Assembly (NCBI GenBank): GCA_963823675.1
Contig: CAWGMT010000018.1
Coordinates: 1-64,000 of the forward strand
Direction: 5' to 3'
DNA from: CAWGMT01 sp963823675
GTDB lineage: Bacteria > Planctomycetota > Planctomycetia > Isosphaerales > Isosphaeraceae
DNA length: 64,000 nt
In this document: positions 22,284 through 31,302 of the stretch, one piece after another
How positions within the stretch are numbered: position 1 is the first letter of the stretch
How the letters are laid out: every line of letters starts with the position of its first letter
Notes under the pieces: model-generated
Database searches by the model: none
Seen by the model: the letters and a program-made list of their open reading frames with translations, nothing else
Told to the model about the DNA's origin: nothing
Position numbers and translations under genes: made by a program

Positions 22284-22814
22284 TCAGCTCCGCCTGAGCC
22301 GATCGCAGATGGTCAAGGCGAGCATGGTCTTGGCGTCCTCGATCCGGCCATCTTCCACCATCGCGAGTGCCTCGGCCCAGGTGACGACGACGGTCACAAG
22401 CTCTTCGTCGGGTTGATGGTCGGCCTGTCCGGGCTCGAGGTCTTCACAGAGGAAAAGGTACATGCGCTCGGTCATCACGCCGGGCGACACATACCATTCG
22501 CGAATGAGGCGAATCCGGCCGGCACGATAGCCGGTTTCTTCCAGCAGCTCGCGCGCGGCCGTCTGCGCTGGCGACTCCCCGCTCTCGATCGTCCCGGCCG
22601 GGACCTCGACCAGGGTCTTGCCGACGGCATGGCGGCGATTCCGGACCAGGCAGACGTGGCTGGCGTCAACCATGGGAACCAGAGCCACCGCACCCCGATG
22701 CACGACCACCTCGCGGTCGACGGTCGTGCCGTCGCGCAACGGAACCATCTCGAGCGCCAGCTCGATCTTCGATCCCTGATAGATGACACGCCTGACCGGC
22801 TGCGGTTCCCCCAA
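22284..22814 (-). CDS. Nudix hydrolase, ADP-ribose pyrophosphatase type
   Basis: 176 residues. A complete Nudix box is visible: GTIESGESPAQTAARELLEE followed by TGY, fitting G-x5-E-x7-RE-U-x-EE-x-G. The preceding VALVPMVDASHVCLVRNRRH and KTLVEVPAG are typical of the ADP-ribose pyrophosphatase subgroup, which hydrolyses ADP-ribose or related nucleoside diphosphates. The likely start is TTG at 22814, preceded by a ggagag ribosome site; there is no suitable ATG upstream of the conserved part. Intact reading frame of normal length. Housekeeping detoxification role assumed from the family. Confidence 0.85.
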   Translation of the reverse strand: MGEPQPVRRVIYQGSKIELALEMVPLRDGTTVDREVVVHRGAVALVPMVDASHVCLVRNRRHAVGKTLVEVPAGTIESGESPAQTAARELLEETGYRAGRIRLIREWYVSPGVMTERMYLFLCEDLEPGQADHQPDEELVTVVVTWAEALAMVEDGRIEDAKTMLALTICDRLRRS

Positions 22815-22886
22815 ATCTTACTCTCCCCAGCGCGCCCTCCAAACCCGAGCTTGAAACGAGAGGATCGCTCGACCCGTCGCGGTTGC

Positions 22887-23381
22887 TCACGGATTTAGCG
22901 GTCTGGGATGGGCGGCTCCCCGGTCGCGAATCGTGAGCACGGGGCAAGGGGCCTCGCGCACGATCCGCTCGGCCACCGAGCCCAGGAGAACGTGGCTTAG
23001 ACCCGTGCGTCCGTGGGTCGCGATGACGATCATGTCGGTGACTTCGTCGAGCGCGTACGAGACGATCGATTCGACCGGGCTGCCCCAACGCACCGCCCTC
23101 ACCACCTTGACCGGCTGGCCCCAGCCGGCCTGGAGCAGGCCGTCGAGCGTCTGCTTGGCCCGATCTTCGCAATCCTTGTAAAACTGGGGTGGCATGACCG
23201 GCATCAAGAGGGGGTCGGGGCCGGTCGGTAGAATCTCCGAAAGCACATGCAGCAAGTGCAGCTCCGAGCCGAGCCGCTCGGCGATCTGGCAAGCGAAGCG
23301 CACGGCCGCGGCGGAATGCGCACTGAAATCCGTGGGCGCCAGGATTCGCTTGATCTCGATCACGCGCTTCGACTCGCTCAT
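22887..23381 (-). CDS. universal stress protein, UspA family
   Basis: 164 residues with a single Usp domain. It starts IKRILAPTDFSAHSAAAVRF (strand 1 and the first binding loop) and ends with the ATP-binding motif G-x2-G-x9-G-(S/T), seen as HGRTGLSHVLLGSVAERIV, then APCPVLTI. ATP-binding Usp proteins act in stress survival through unknown partners. The start codon overlaps the stop of the upstream ilvE by 4 bases (ATGA), so synthesis is coupled to ilvE. The frame is intact. Confidence 0.9.
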   Translation of the reverse strand: MSESKRVIEIKRILAPTDFSAHSAAAVRFACQIAERLGSELHLLHVLSEILPTGPDPLLMPVMPPQFYKDCEDRAKQTLDGLLQAGWGQPVKVVRAVRWGSPVESIVSYALDEVTDMIVIATHGRTGLSHVLLGSVAERIVREAPCPVLTIRDRGAAHPRPLNP

Positions 23382-24241
23382 CGTTCTTCTCGGACCAGTG
23401 CCTGGAAACGCTGGCGGAGCTCGCGGGTGATCGGTCCGGGCTTGCCGGTGCCGATGACACGCGCGTCACACTCGACGACCGCGATCAGCTCGGCGGCCGT
23501 CCCGGTGAGGAAGCACTCGTCGGCCTTGAAGACGTCGTGGCGATCCATCGCCCGTTCCACCACGGTGTGGCCGGCCGCCCGGGCCAGCTCGATGACCGCG
23601 GCTCGCGTGATCCCTTCGAGAATGCCCGCATCGACCGAAGGCGTGTGGATCACGCCATGTTGCACCACGAAGATGTTGTCGCCGGTGCACTCGGCGAGCT
23701 GGCCCTGGTGGTTCAGCATCAAGGCCTCCAGGCAGCCGGCATTGGTGCCCTCGATCTTGGCCAGGATGTTGTTGAGGTAATTCAGCGACTTGATTCGCGG
23801 ATTGACGGCATTGGGGTGGTTCCGCGTCGTCGCCGCCGTGATGATCTTCAGCCCTTGATCGTAGATTTCCTCGGGATAGAGGCTGATCTTATCGGTGATG
23901 ATGATGACCTGCGGGTCGGTTGTCTTGCGCGGGTCGAGCCCCAGGCTCCCCGCGCCGCGGGTGACGACGGCGCGAATGTAGGCGTCGACCAGCTTGTTGC
24001 AGGCGAGGGTCTCCTCGATCGCGCGCGCCATCTCGGGGCGCGTCATCGGAATCTGGAGATGGATCGCCATGGCCGATTCATACAGCCGGTTAACGTGCTG
24101 CTCGAGCCGGAAGACCCGTCCCGAGTAAGCCCGAATTCCCTCGAAGACGCCGTCGCCATAGAGCAGCCCGTGATCGAAGACGCTGATCTTGGCGTCGGCC
24201 TTCTCGTAAAGCTTGCCGCTGATGTAGACCTTGGGGCTCAT
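23378..24241 (-). CDS. ilvE: branched-chain amino acid aminotransferase
   Basis: 287 residues, fold-type IV PLP enzyme. It catalyses the last transamination in valine, leucine and isoleucine synthesis with 2-oxoglutarate/glutamate. Diagnostic segments are VFDHGLLYGDGVFEGIRAY, the catalytic lysine in NPRIKSLNYLNNI, EALMLNHQGQLAECTGDNIF and EGITRAAVIELA (phosphate binding), and CFLTGTAAELIAV. The start was chosen at MSPKVYISGKLYE; the open frame extends further upstream but without conservation. Followed by the coupled usp gene (4-base overlap) and preceded by lolD 7 bases away. The frame is intact. Confidence 0.92.
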   Translation of the reverse strand: MSPKVYISGKLYEKADAKISVFDHGLLYGDGVFEGIRAYSGRVFRLEQHVNRLYESAMAIHLQIPMTRPEMARAIEETLACNKLVDAYIRAVVTRGAGSLGLDPRKTTDPQVIIITDKISLYPEEIYDQGLKIITAATTRNHPNAVNPRIKSLNYLNNILAKIEGTNAGCLEALMLNHQGQLAECTGDNIFVVQHGVIHTPSVDAGILEGITRAAVIELARAAGHTVVERAMDRHDVFKADECFLTGTAAELIAVVECDARVIGTGKPGPITRELRQRFQALVREER

Positions 24242-24248
24242 GCCGACC

Positions 24249-24960
24249 TCAAGACATTGCGCAGGACCACTCTTCAATTCGTCCTTCGGCGAGCCGAACG
24301 ACCCGGTCGGCCTGCTGGGCAATTTGCAAATCGTGCGTTACCAAGATCATAGTGAGACCGCGCTCGCGGTTCAAGTCGCGCAGCAGCTCGAGCACGCCGT
24401 GCCCGCTGCCGGCGTCGAGATTGCCGGTTGGCTCGTCGGCCAGGAGTATGGCCGGCCCGCCCGCCACGGCGCGGCGATGGCGGCTCGCTGCATCTCGCCG
24501 CCCGAGAGCTCCGACGGCAAGTGCGTCAACCGATGCCCCAGACCAACCCGGCTCAAGAGCTCGGCCCCCTCGCGGCGCAGCCGGCCCCGCTCTTTCCAGT
24601 AAGACCAGAAGCCGCGCCCGATCAGATGCGGCATCAAGACGTTCTCGAGCGCGGTCAATTCCGGCAGCAGGTGATAGAACTGAAAGATGAACCCAAAAGT
24701 CCGGTTCCGCATCAGGTCGCGCTGGCGCTCGGGCAATCGGTCGATGCGCTTGCCCTCGAGGAAGACCTCGCCCGTCTCGGGCCCATCGAGCAAGCCCAGG
24801 ATGTGCAAGAGCGTGCTCTTGCCCGACCCGCTGGCACCCACGACCGCGAGCATCTCGCCCCGCTCGATTTCGAGATCGACGCCGCGCAGCACCGGGACCT
24901 CATTCTTGCCCTTCCAGTAGCTCTTCGCGAGCCCGCGCGCCACAAGTGAGGAATCGTCAT
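24249..24960 (-). CDS. lolD: ABC transporter ATP-binding protein, LolD/MacB type
   Basis: About 236 residues. It drives release of lipoproteins from the inner membrane, or a related export step, with the downstream-partner permease encoded just upstream. Walker A is GASGSGKSTLLHILGLL, the signature is LSGGEMQRAAIA, Walker B with the D-loop is ILLADEPTGNLDAGSG, and the switch histidine is in ILVTHD. Two frame changes are needed: one directly after the ATG at 24960 (MTIP then SLVARGLAKSYWKG) and one near 24475 between the signature and Walker B. Both are probably sequence errors because all motifs are intact. A dispersed repeat fragment separates it from lolC. The symbol is by family resemblance. 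Confidence 0.85.
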
Positions 24961-25019
24961 TTTCGCCTTCCCTGGAGTTAAGGATTGGGAACACGCACCG
25001 GAGTCATGGAGCTGCCCTT

Positions 25020-25080
25020 CGTTGGATTTCGCCCCGACGGGGCTGCAACATACCAGACCCAGAGCAACGCCCTGGGATCT
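25020..25080. repeat. dispersed repeat fragment between lolC and lolD
   Basis: The stretch contains GCCCCGACGGGGCTGCAACA and CAGAGCAACGCCCTGGG. The same sequence words recur in the 61.5-61.7 kb repeat block (ggccccttcggggcc and ccagggcgttgccctggg). It has been inserted inside an otherwise compact transporter operon. Confidence 0.6.
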
Positions 25081-25083
25081 GGA

Positions 25084-26510
25084 TCACTCATCGCGCAACG
25101 ACTGGACCGGATGCAGCCGCGCCGCGCGCTCGGCCGGCCAGATGCTCGCGGCCACCGCGATCAAGAGCGCTCCGCCGACGATCCAGCAGACCGTGAACGG
25201 CTCGACGACCGTCGGGATCCTGTCAAAGTAATAGATCGTGTCGTCGAAGACCTTGCGGCCCACCGTCCTGCTCAGTGCATTCTCGATTTCATTGATATAC
25301 CGCACGAAGAGCAGCCCGCCAGCCATTCCCACGCCGCTCCCGACGGCGCCCAAGAGCATGCCGTAGGCCCAGAAGATGCCACGGATTCCCCCGGTCGAGG
25401 CCCCGAGGGCCTTCAAGACGCCGATGTCGCGCGTCTTCTCGACCACGATCATCGAGAAGATCGCCAGGATGCCGAAGCCCGCCACCGCAATGATGAAGAA
25501 GAGCAGGATGTTCAGGATATTCTGCTCGATCGAGACCGCCCCCAGGAGCGGGCCTTGCTTCTGCTCCCAGGTGTAGACCCGGAAAAACATCGGCCGCAAG
25601 TCGTCAAGCGCGCGTTGCAACTTCAAGGCCAGAGCGTCCAGCGACACGCCCGGCTTGACCTTGATCTGAATCTGGTTGACCGCCCCCCGGCCGCGAACGT
25701 CGCGCAGGAGCCGCAGATTCTGTAACCGATCCAAGGGCACATAAACGTGAGTCGAGTCATACTCGCTCATGCCGCTCTTGAAATAGCCGACCACCGTGAA
25801 GGTGCCGAAACCTCCCTCCGAGCGCGTCTCGCCCATCACGGGAAAAAGCAGGCCCGCCTTCGACCCAGGCGGTGCGAGATACAGGTCCGGCAGGTCCTTG
25901 CCCCGATGATGCGTGGCCAGCGCATAGCCGATGATCGCGCCGAAATCGGAAACCTGCTCGTTCATCTGTTCCTTCGCGGCATCGATCATTGCCTTCGTGA
26001 GCGGGTCGTTCTTGTCGCCTTCCTCCAAACCGCGGAGGATCTCGCCGGCATTGGTCTGCATCTTGAGCGACTCGGGCACTTCAAACGACGGCTTGATGCG
26101 GCGGCCGTTCTCGTCAACCAAAAACTCGGCGAAATCGCCGGTCTTGCGCGCACACCTCCGGCTGCACGCCGATGATCGAGACCGGACGCGTCATGACCTG
26201 CCCGTCACTGAAGCGGAAGTGGAGGATTCCGGGCGTCTCCATCGTCGGCGCCAGCGCGATCACCTGATCACCGGCGACTTGATTGACCCGCGCGATCACC
26301 TCGTCGGAATTGTAAAAGCCATTGAGCGAATACGACTCGACCACGACGTCGGCCAGCACGCCGTGCAGACGCTCGCGCATCTTGTCGGCAAAGCCGGCCA
26401 TGACGGCATTGACCACGATCATGGTCGCGACCCCGAGCATCACGCTGATCACACTCGCCAGCGCGATGTACCGGGTCCTGAGGTATCGCCAGCAAAGCAA
26501 ATACTTGTAC
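25084..26510 (-). CDS. ABC transporter permease, LolC/LolE type
   Basis: About 475 residues. A first transmembrane helix (RYIALASVISVMLGVATMIV) is followed by a large periplasmic MacB-type domain and then three C-terminal helices (ILNILLFFIIAVAGFGILAI, AYGMLLGAVGSGVGMAGGLL, VCWIVGGALLIAVAASIW). The segments VEKTRDIGVLKALGAS and WPAERAARLHPVQSLRDE are FtsX/LolC signatures. The protein probably pairs with LolD to export lipoproteins. The start is most likely GTG at 26510 (reading VYKYLLCWRYLRTRY), preceded by AAGGAG. A single frame change near 26140 interrupts the periplasmic domain. Its 5' side is flanked by a three-copy tandem repeat. Confidence 0.85.
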
Positions 26511-26573
26511 ACGTCAGCGGCTCCTTCCGTGGATGGTCGAGAGCGGGAAATCCAAACAAGACTGCGTGATATT

Positions 26574-26771
26574 GGGAGGGCGAGGCTCCGTCCGAGCCGC
26601 CTCGGAGGCAGGCTCGCCGGGAGGCTCGCCCTGCGATATATTGGGAGGGCGAGGCTCCGTCCGAGCCGCCTCGGAGGCAGGCTCGCCGGGAGGCTCGCCC
26701 TGCGATATATTGGGAAGGCGAGGCTCCGTCCGAGCCGCCTCGGAGGCAGGCTCGCCGGGAGGCTCGCCCTC
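26574..26771. repeat. three tandem copies of a 69-bp repeat
   Basis: Copies begin at 26574, 26643 and 26712 and are nearly identical; the third has gggaagg where the others have gggaggg. Each contains GGCGAGGCTCCGTCCGAGCC and GGCTCGCCGGGAGGCTCGCC, separated by CGATATATT. Because 69 is a multiple of three, the block is open in several frames, which creates spurious long reading frames. A related degenerate copy in inverse orientation lies at 49.12-49.22 kb. It sits in the gap between lysS and lolC, both read on the minus strand. Confidence 0.95.
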
Positions 26772-26807
26772 CCGGAATCGGGCAAGCCAACCTGGCGGCC
26801 GCGCGAC

Positions 26808-28292
26808 TCAGCTTGTCCCTCCGTGAGTCTGCGGTCTCATGAGCGGAAATAGAATGACGTCGCGAATGCTGGGCCGGTCCAGGAGGATCATGCACAGCCG
26901 GTTGACCCCGATCCCCAGCCCGCCGGCCGGCGGCATCGCGTGCCGAAGCGCCCGGATGTAGTCGTCGTCCATCTTGGCCATCGACTCCTCCGCCGGCAAT
27001 CCCGCGAGTTGCTTGCGAAACAGCTCTTCCTGCAACCGGGGATCATTGAGCTCGGTGTAAGCGTTGGCCAGCTCGATTCCGTGAATATAGAGCTCGAACC
27101 GCTCGGCCACGGCCGGGTTCGACACCTTGCGCTTGGTGAGCGGGCAAAGCGCCGCCGGGTAATCGATCACGAAGATCGGCCCGCTCAAACGGTCCTCGAC
27201 GACGGCCTCGAAAAGCTCTCCCGTCACGACCACCGGGTCCTTGCCGGCCGTCGAGAGCCCCGCAGCGCCCGCTCGCGCCTTGACCTGCTCGAAATCGCCG
27301 GGATCGATGCCCGTATATTCGGCCAGAAGCTCGTGATAGGTCCGCCTCGGCCACGGCGGCGTGAAGTCAAGGGATTGCTCGCCCCACTTGCGCACGAAAC
27401 CACCGCCCAAGGCCTCGATCGCCTCGCAGATCAGCGATTCGGTCAGGTCCATCATGGAGTGGTAGTCGGCATACGCCTGATAGGCCTCGAGCATCGTGAA
27501 TTCGGGGTTGTGCCGCGGGCTCAAACCCTCGTTGCGATAGACGCGGCCGATCTCGAAAACCCGCTCCATGCCGCCGACCAAGAGCCGCTTGAGATAGAGC
27601 TCGGGCGCGATCCGCAGAAAGAGGTCGATATCGAGCGCATTGTGATGCGTCACAAACGGCCGTGCCGCCGCCCCACCGGCGATCGACTGCATCGTCGGCG
27701 TCTCGACCTCGACAAAACCCCGCCGAGCCATGGTCTGGCGAAACGAGCCGATCAGCCGGGACCGGCCCAAGAGCGCCGCGAGCGACTCGGGATTGCTGAA
27801 TAGATCGACGTACCGCTGCCGGTAGCGCAATTCAACGTCGGTCAGACCATGCCACTTTTCGGGCGGAGGGAGCAGGCTCTTGGCCAGGAACGTGAGGTTC
27901 TCGGCAAAAACGGTCAGCTCGCCCGTCTTGGTGTAGCCAAGCCGGCCATCGACCCCAACCAGGTCGCCCAGGTCGAGCAATTCGGCCAGCGCCCAACCGG
28001 CATCGCCGACCTGCTTCTTGCCGACGAAGATCTGAATCCGGCCAGTCCAGTCGCGGATTTCGAGGAAGAAGACTTTCCCTTGACCGCGGCGGAGCATGAT
28101 CCGCCCGGCGACCCGGACGATCGGCCCGGCGTGCTCGCTCCCAGCATCGTGGGGAACCTCGAGCGCACGGACTTCCCGGACCGCCTGGTGCCCGTCGAAA
28201 CGGCGGCCCCAAGGGTCCAGCCCCAGGTCACCTATCCGCTGGAGCTTCTCCAGCCGGGCGCCTTCCAGGCTCTCGCGGGTCTCGTCGGCCAT
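26808..28292 (-). CDS. lysS: lysyl-tRNA synthetase, class II
   Basis: 494 residues. It charges tRNA-Lys. The N-terminal OB-fold anticodon-binding domain is seen as IVRVAGRIMLRRGQGKVFFL and DLVGVDGRLGYTKTGE. Class II motif 1 includes RGFVEVETPTMQ, motif 2 is RVYRNEGLSPRHNPEFTMLE and motif 3 is GIGVNRLCMILLDRPSIRDV. ATG at 28292 with upstream AGGGG is preferred over GTG at 28322. The frame is intact and of normal length. Confidence 0.95.
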   Translation of the reverse strand: MADETRESLEGARLEKLQRIGDLGLDPWGRRFDGHQAVREVRALEVPHDAGSEHAGPIVRVAGRIMLRRGQGKVFFLEIRDWTGRIQIFVGKKQVGDAGWALAELLDLGDLVGVDGRLGYTKTGELTVFAENLTFLAKSLLPPPEKWHGLTDVELRYRQRYVDLFSNPESLAALLGRSRLIGSFRQTMARRGFVEVETPTMQSIAGGAAARPFVTHHNALDIDLFLRIAPELYLKRLLVGGMERVFEIGRVYRNEGLSPRHNPEFTMLEAYQAYADYHSMMDLTESLICEAIEALGGGFVRKWGEQSLDFTPPWPRRTYHELLAEYTGIDPGDFEQVKARAGAAGLSTAGKDPVVVTGELFEAVVEDRLSGPIFVIDYPAALCPLTKRKVSNPAVAERFELYIHGIELANAYTELNDPRLQEELFRKQLAGLPAEESMAKMDDDYIRALRHAMPPAGGLGIGVNRLCMILLDRPSIRDVILFPLMRPQTHGGTS

Positions 28293-28836
28293 CGTTCCCC
28301 TTACTTGTTCCTTGTTCGTCACTTCGGGCGAACTCGCCAGAATTGTAGTGATCCGCCGATTCCGGTCAACGGCAAGTGATTACGAGGCATCCACGCTAAA
28401 GACACCGAAACGCCACTCTCAGGATCACGAGGATGTTCCCTATCGCTTACCGGAACACTGGGTCCGGTCCGCGAAACGCTGTCTGGCCCTACATTCTATC
28501 CATTTTCACATTAGGTTCCTCTGAAAATCTGCGCGAGGGCCCTTGCTGATCCGGTTCGGTCCGCGAACGCTTGTCGGACCCGGCACTTGACCGATCCCGC
28601 GTGGCGTGGGCAGAGAGAATGCGACCTTTGGAGACTCGGGCCACTTTGTCATAGCCGGTCACTGGCAATGAGTCCATGGCATGATTGATTGAGCCCTGGG
28701 GTGTTCGCGATTGTTCTGCCAACACCCTGACGTGTTTGGAAAAGGCCCCCTATAATTGGAGAGCAGTTGGCGTGGTTCGAACCTCGGATTCCCGGTTTGG
28801 GACCGAGCGAGCCGGCCTGCTTCTGGAGGGGGGATC
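28293..28836. other. divergent intergenic region, lysS / Gly-Tyr-rich gene
   Basis: 544 bases. One promoter-like pair is listed separately. No RNA gene was recognised: the ggttcgaacctcgg sequence near 28.77 kb looks like a tRNA T-arm but has no matching stems. Confidence 0.5.
28728..28756 (+). promoter_or_regulatory. putative sigma-70-type promoter
   Basis: CTGACG at 28728-28733 and a perfect TATAAT at 28751-28756 are separated by 17 bases. They lie about 80 bases upstream of the start of the Gly/Tyr-rich secreted protein and point toward it. This was found by eye and is untested. Confidence 0.35.
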
Positions 28837-29325
28837 ATGATGCGTGACTTCATACAGCGCCTCCGAAGGTTGGGGTGGGTCGTGTTATTGGCTCCGGCGA
28901 TCTTGCTGGTCTCGTCCACGACGGCGCGTGCTCAATTCCCCGCATACGGAGGAATGGGCATGGGCTATGGCTACCCCGGCTGGGGCTATGGCGGCTTTTA
29001 CGGGTACCCCGCCATGGGCTACGGCTATGGTGGGATGGGCTACGGCTACGGCGGGATGGGTTTTGGCTACGGCGGGATGGGCTACGGCTACGGCGGGATG
29101 GGCTACGGCTACGGCGGGATGGGCTCTGGCTATTATGGGGGCTACGGCTACCCGGCGTTTGGCTACGGCTATCCGGGCTACCGTTACTTCGGCATTGGCT
29201 ACGGCAATCCCGGCTTCTATTCGCCCGGACTGATGAACCCCTTGTTCGGCGTTGGTATGACTCCACTGGGCGTGCAGAGCTACATGTACGAAACCCAGGT
29301 GCTGGGGCGCCGTTCCAGGCGCTAG
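28837..29325 (+). CDS. secreted Gly/Tyr/Met-rich repeat protein
   Basis: 162 residues. A signal peptide (GWVVLLAPAILLVSSTTARA) is followed by a low-complexity domain composed almost entirely of Gly, Tyr and Met. The core has near-perfect 21-bp DNA repeats encoding GYGYGGM or variants (about 29005-29130), then a tail rich in GYPG and GNPGF motifs. The start at MMRDFIQ has a strong GGAGGGGGG ribosome site; the upstream open frame is not conserved. Such sequences are expected to be disordered or to form adhesive or structural surface material. I do not know a defined family. Intact and preceded by a promoter-like sequence. Confidence 0.75.
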   Translation: MMRDFIQRLRRLGWVVLLAPAILLVSSTTARAQFPAYGGMGMGYGYPGWGYGGFYGYPAMGYGYGGMGYGYGGMGFGYGGMGYGYGGMGYGYGGMGSGYYGGYGYPAFGYGYPGYRYFGIGYGNPGFYSPGLMNPLFGVGMTPLGVQSYMYETQVLGRRSRR

Positions 29326-29435
29326 CAAAAAGGTGTCAGGAAGGCGTCGGTATCGTGGTTGCGGGAGTGCGCCGCTGCGAGCGCGAATGGGCTGTGATCT
29401 TGCATTGGGCTTCGCCGCCAGGGGACTGCCGAAGA

Positions 29436-30155
29436 ATGCCGCTGCACGATTGGTCTGCGCTCCCGGGCTGGGATGGCGTCTATCAGGTGTGGATCGTGGA
29501 GCTGCTTTACTGGATCAAGCCCCGACTGCCCGCCGGGTACCGAGCGTACATCGGGACAACGCCCACATTCGCGATCGGTGCCCCCACGGAGGAACGGCCG
29601 GACGGGGGAATCCGTGAATGGGCCCGGCCGGATGACACGCGGTGCGCCTCCGCCGGTGAAGCAGGTGCGGGAACCGGTGAACCGTCGGAGGAACCGGACG
29701 AGGAAGTCGCGGTCGGAACCATCACCGGGGACACCGCCCTGCTCGTCGAGCAGCAGGGGAGACTGATCGCGGCGATCGAGCTGATTTCGCCTCGGAACAA
29801 GGACCGTCCCTCGGCGTGCACGGCCTATACCAGCGCTTATGCCGGCTATCTGTTGCGGGGAGTCCACTTGCTGCTGGTGGACGTGCATCGGCGTCCCGTT
29901 TCATTCTCTTTCGCCGATCGAATCGCGCAGGAGCTGGAACTGGAGCAGCTCACCTGTCCGGCACCGTTTGCCGTCGCCTACCGCGTGGGAGAACCGGCGC
30001 CAGGCGGCGGGCGGTTCCTCGCGCTCTGGCGACGGCACCTGGCGGTGGGCTCACCTTTGCCCGCGATGCAACTGCCGCTGTCGGTCCGGGAGTCGGTGCC
30101 GGTCGATTTCGAGGCAACGTATCACCGCGCCACCGAGGCCGCTTACCTCAGTTGA
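29436..30155 (+). CDS. DUF4058 family protein (copy 1)
   Basis: 239 residues. It begins MPLHDWSALPGWDGVYQVWI and contains LIAAIELISPRNKDRPSACTA, then SAYAGYLLRGVHLLLVDVHR and a C-terminal SVPVDFEATYHRA. These match DUF4058, a family of unknown function expanded in planctomycetes and cyanobacteria; the IELISPxNKDRP block resembles PD-(D/E)xK-type nuclease folds, but I cannot show activity. The longer open frame that starts within the Gly-Tyr gene is rejected because the conserved start is here. A paralogue follows 410 bases downstream. Confidence 0.75.
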   Translation: MPLHDWSALPGWDGVYQVWIVELLYWIKPRLPAGYRAYIGTTPTFAIGAPTEERPDGGIREWARPDDTRCASAGEAGAGTGEPSEEPDEEVAVGTITGDTALLVEQQGRLIAAIELISPRNKDRPSACTAYTSAYAGYLLRGVHLLLVDVHRRPVSFSFADRIAQELELEQLTCPAPFAVAYRVGEPAPGGGRFLALWRRHLAVGSPLPAMQLPLSVRESVPVDFEATYHRATEAAYLS

Positions 30156-30564
30156 GCACGGGTCTCGGGTGCAGCGGGAGAAAAGGTGTCACGGGCAGGC
30201 CCGATGTGCTCGCGGGCTTTGATTGACCGGGCAGCGATGCTTCTGCCATGATGGACTGATGATTCGGGCCCTGCGACTCAAGAGGCGCTAAGTCGCGGCG
30301 CGAAAATACGTGCCGCCTTTCGGTCCGCGAAAGGACGCTCTCTCGCGGAGCGGAATACGACTTTACCGGGAAGTGATTTGGGTGCCGATCCTACAGAATG
30401 TTGCATGAAGAAGAAGACTTTCGGTTCAAGACCGGCGGGCACGGAGGCCCGCCCCACTGGGAGAATCCAGGCTTCTCTTGGTGGTGCGGGTGTCTTTGCC
30501 CGCCTCCCGGGCTTTCCATCCGTGTGCAACACTCAATAAAATCAGCTCCTTGCGGAATCGTGCC
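30156..30564. other. intergenic region with dispersed repeat words
   Basis: 409 bases between the two DUF4058 genes. It contains a diverged copy of the CGCGGAGCG hairpin element (listed separately) and a GC-rich block near 30.43-30.51 kb with cgggcacggaggcccgcccc, which looks like another dispersed repeat. No gene is seen. Confidence 0.6.
30318..30362 (+). repeat. diverged copy of the CGCGGAGCG dispersed element
   Basis: TTTCGGTCCGCGAAAGGACG followed by CTCTCGCGGAGCGGAATACG aligns over about 45 bases with the 3' half of the 111-bp units at 32.24-32.57 kb. The orientation is the same as that of the downstream DUF4058 gene, about 200 bases away. Confidence 0.7.
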
Positions 30565-31302
30565 ATGCCGTTAATCGATCATTTTCATCCCCCGCTCAGT
30601 AATGAACGCCGCTGGGAATCGTTTCATTCAGGCTGGGCCACCAGGATCGCCGACGCCCTGACTGAGCGCTGGCTGCCTCCCAACTACATCGCCGAGGAGC
30701 ATGTGCACCTGGGCCCGTCGGTCGAAATCGACGTGGGTACATTCGAGCGCGAAACGTCGTCAAATGCCGCGGAAGGAGCGCACGCCGTCGCGACGATCCG
30801 TCCCAAGCTGTGGGCACCACCGGCACCCGACGGCGCCTTGCCGTCGGTGTTTCCCGATACGTTTGAAGTGCAGGTAATCTGCACCGACACCGGACCAAAA
30901 CTTGTCGCCGCCATCGAATTGATCAGTCCGGGCAACAAGGACCGCCCTGCGGAGCGACGGGCTTTCGCCATCAAGTGCGCGAGTTATCTGTACCAAGGAA
31001 TCAGCCTCATCATCGTCAACATCGTCACGAACCGCCGCGCCAATTTGCACAATGAAATGCTCGGAGTCATGGAGGCGCCCGACACGCTGAACCTGGACGC
31101 CGGATGTTACCTCTATGCGGCGGCTTACCGGCCCATTCGGCGTGATGGCAAGGATGAGATCGACACCTGGCGCTCGCGGCTCGGGCTCGGCGAGCCGCTA
31201 CCGGAACTGCCCCTTGGCCTCAGCGGCGACCTGGTCATCCCCGTCAACTTCGAGACGACTTATGAAGAGGCCTGCCGTCGGAGGCGGCTCGTCGGATCGT
31301 GA
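30565..31302 (+). CDS. DUF4058 family protein (copy 2)
   Basis: 245 residues. It starts MPLIDHFHPPLSNERRWESF and carries the family core LVAAIELISPGNKDRPAERR, AIKCASYLYQGISLIIVNIV and the C-terminal VIPVNFETTYEEACRR. It is a distant paralogue of the preceding gene: the cores align, but the first 60 residues (GWATRIADALTERWLPPNYI) are more typical of DUF4058 than copy 1. Function unknown. A CGCGGAGCG repeat element lies upstream. The frame is intact. Confidence 0.8.
   Translation: MPLIDHFHPPLSNERRWESFHSGWATRIADALTERWLPPNYIAEEHVHLGPSVEIDVGTFERETSSNAAEGAHAVATIRPKLWAPPAPDGALPSVFPDTFEVQVICTDTGPKLVAAIELISPGNKDRPAERRAFAIKCASYLYQGISLIIVNIVTNRRANLHNEMLGVMEAPDTLNLDAGCYLYAAAYRPIRRDGKDEIDTWRSRLGLGEPLPELPLGLSGDLVIPVNFETTYEEACRRRRLVGS

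Noticed and set aside
26449..26895. Several open frames crossing the 69-bp repeats at 26.57 kb
   Set aside because: They exist only because the repeat unit is divisible by three; the repeated peptide has no start signal and the true LolC start is the GTG at 26510.
28755..28800. tRNA-like T-arm sequence ggttcgaacctcgg
   Set aside because: No T-stem pairing, no acceptor stem and no anticodon arm can be drawn around it.
28875..29435. Long N-terminal extension of the first DUF4058 gene through the Gly-Tyr gene
   Set aside because: The extension reads the 21-bp repeats out of frame as an Arg/Leu-rich chain; the DUF4058 start is at 29436.
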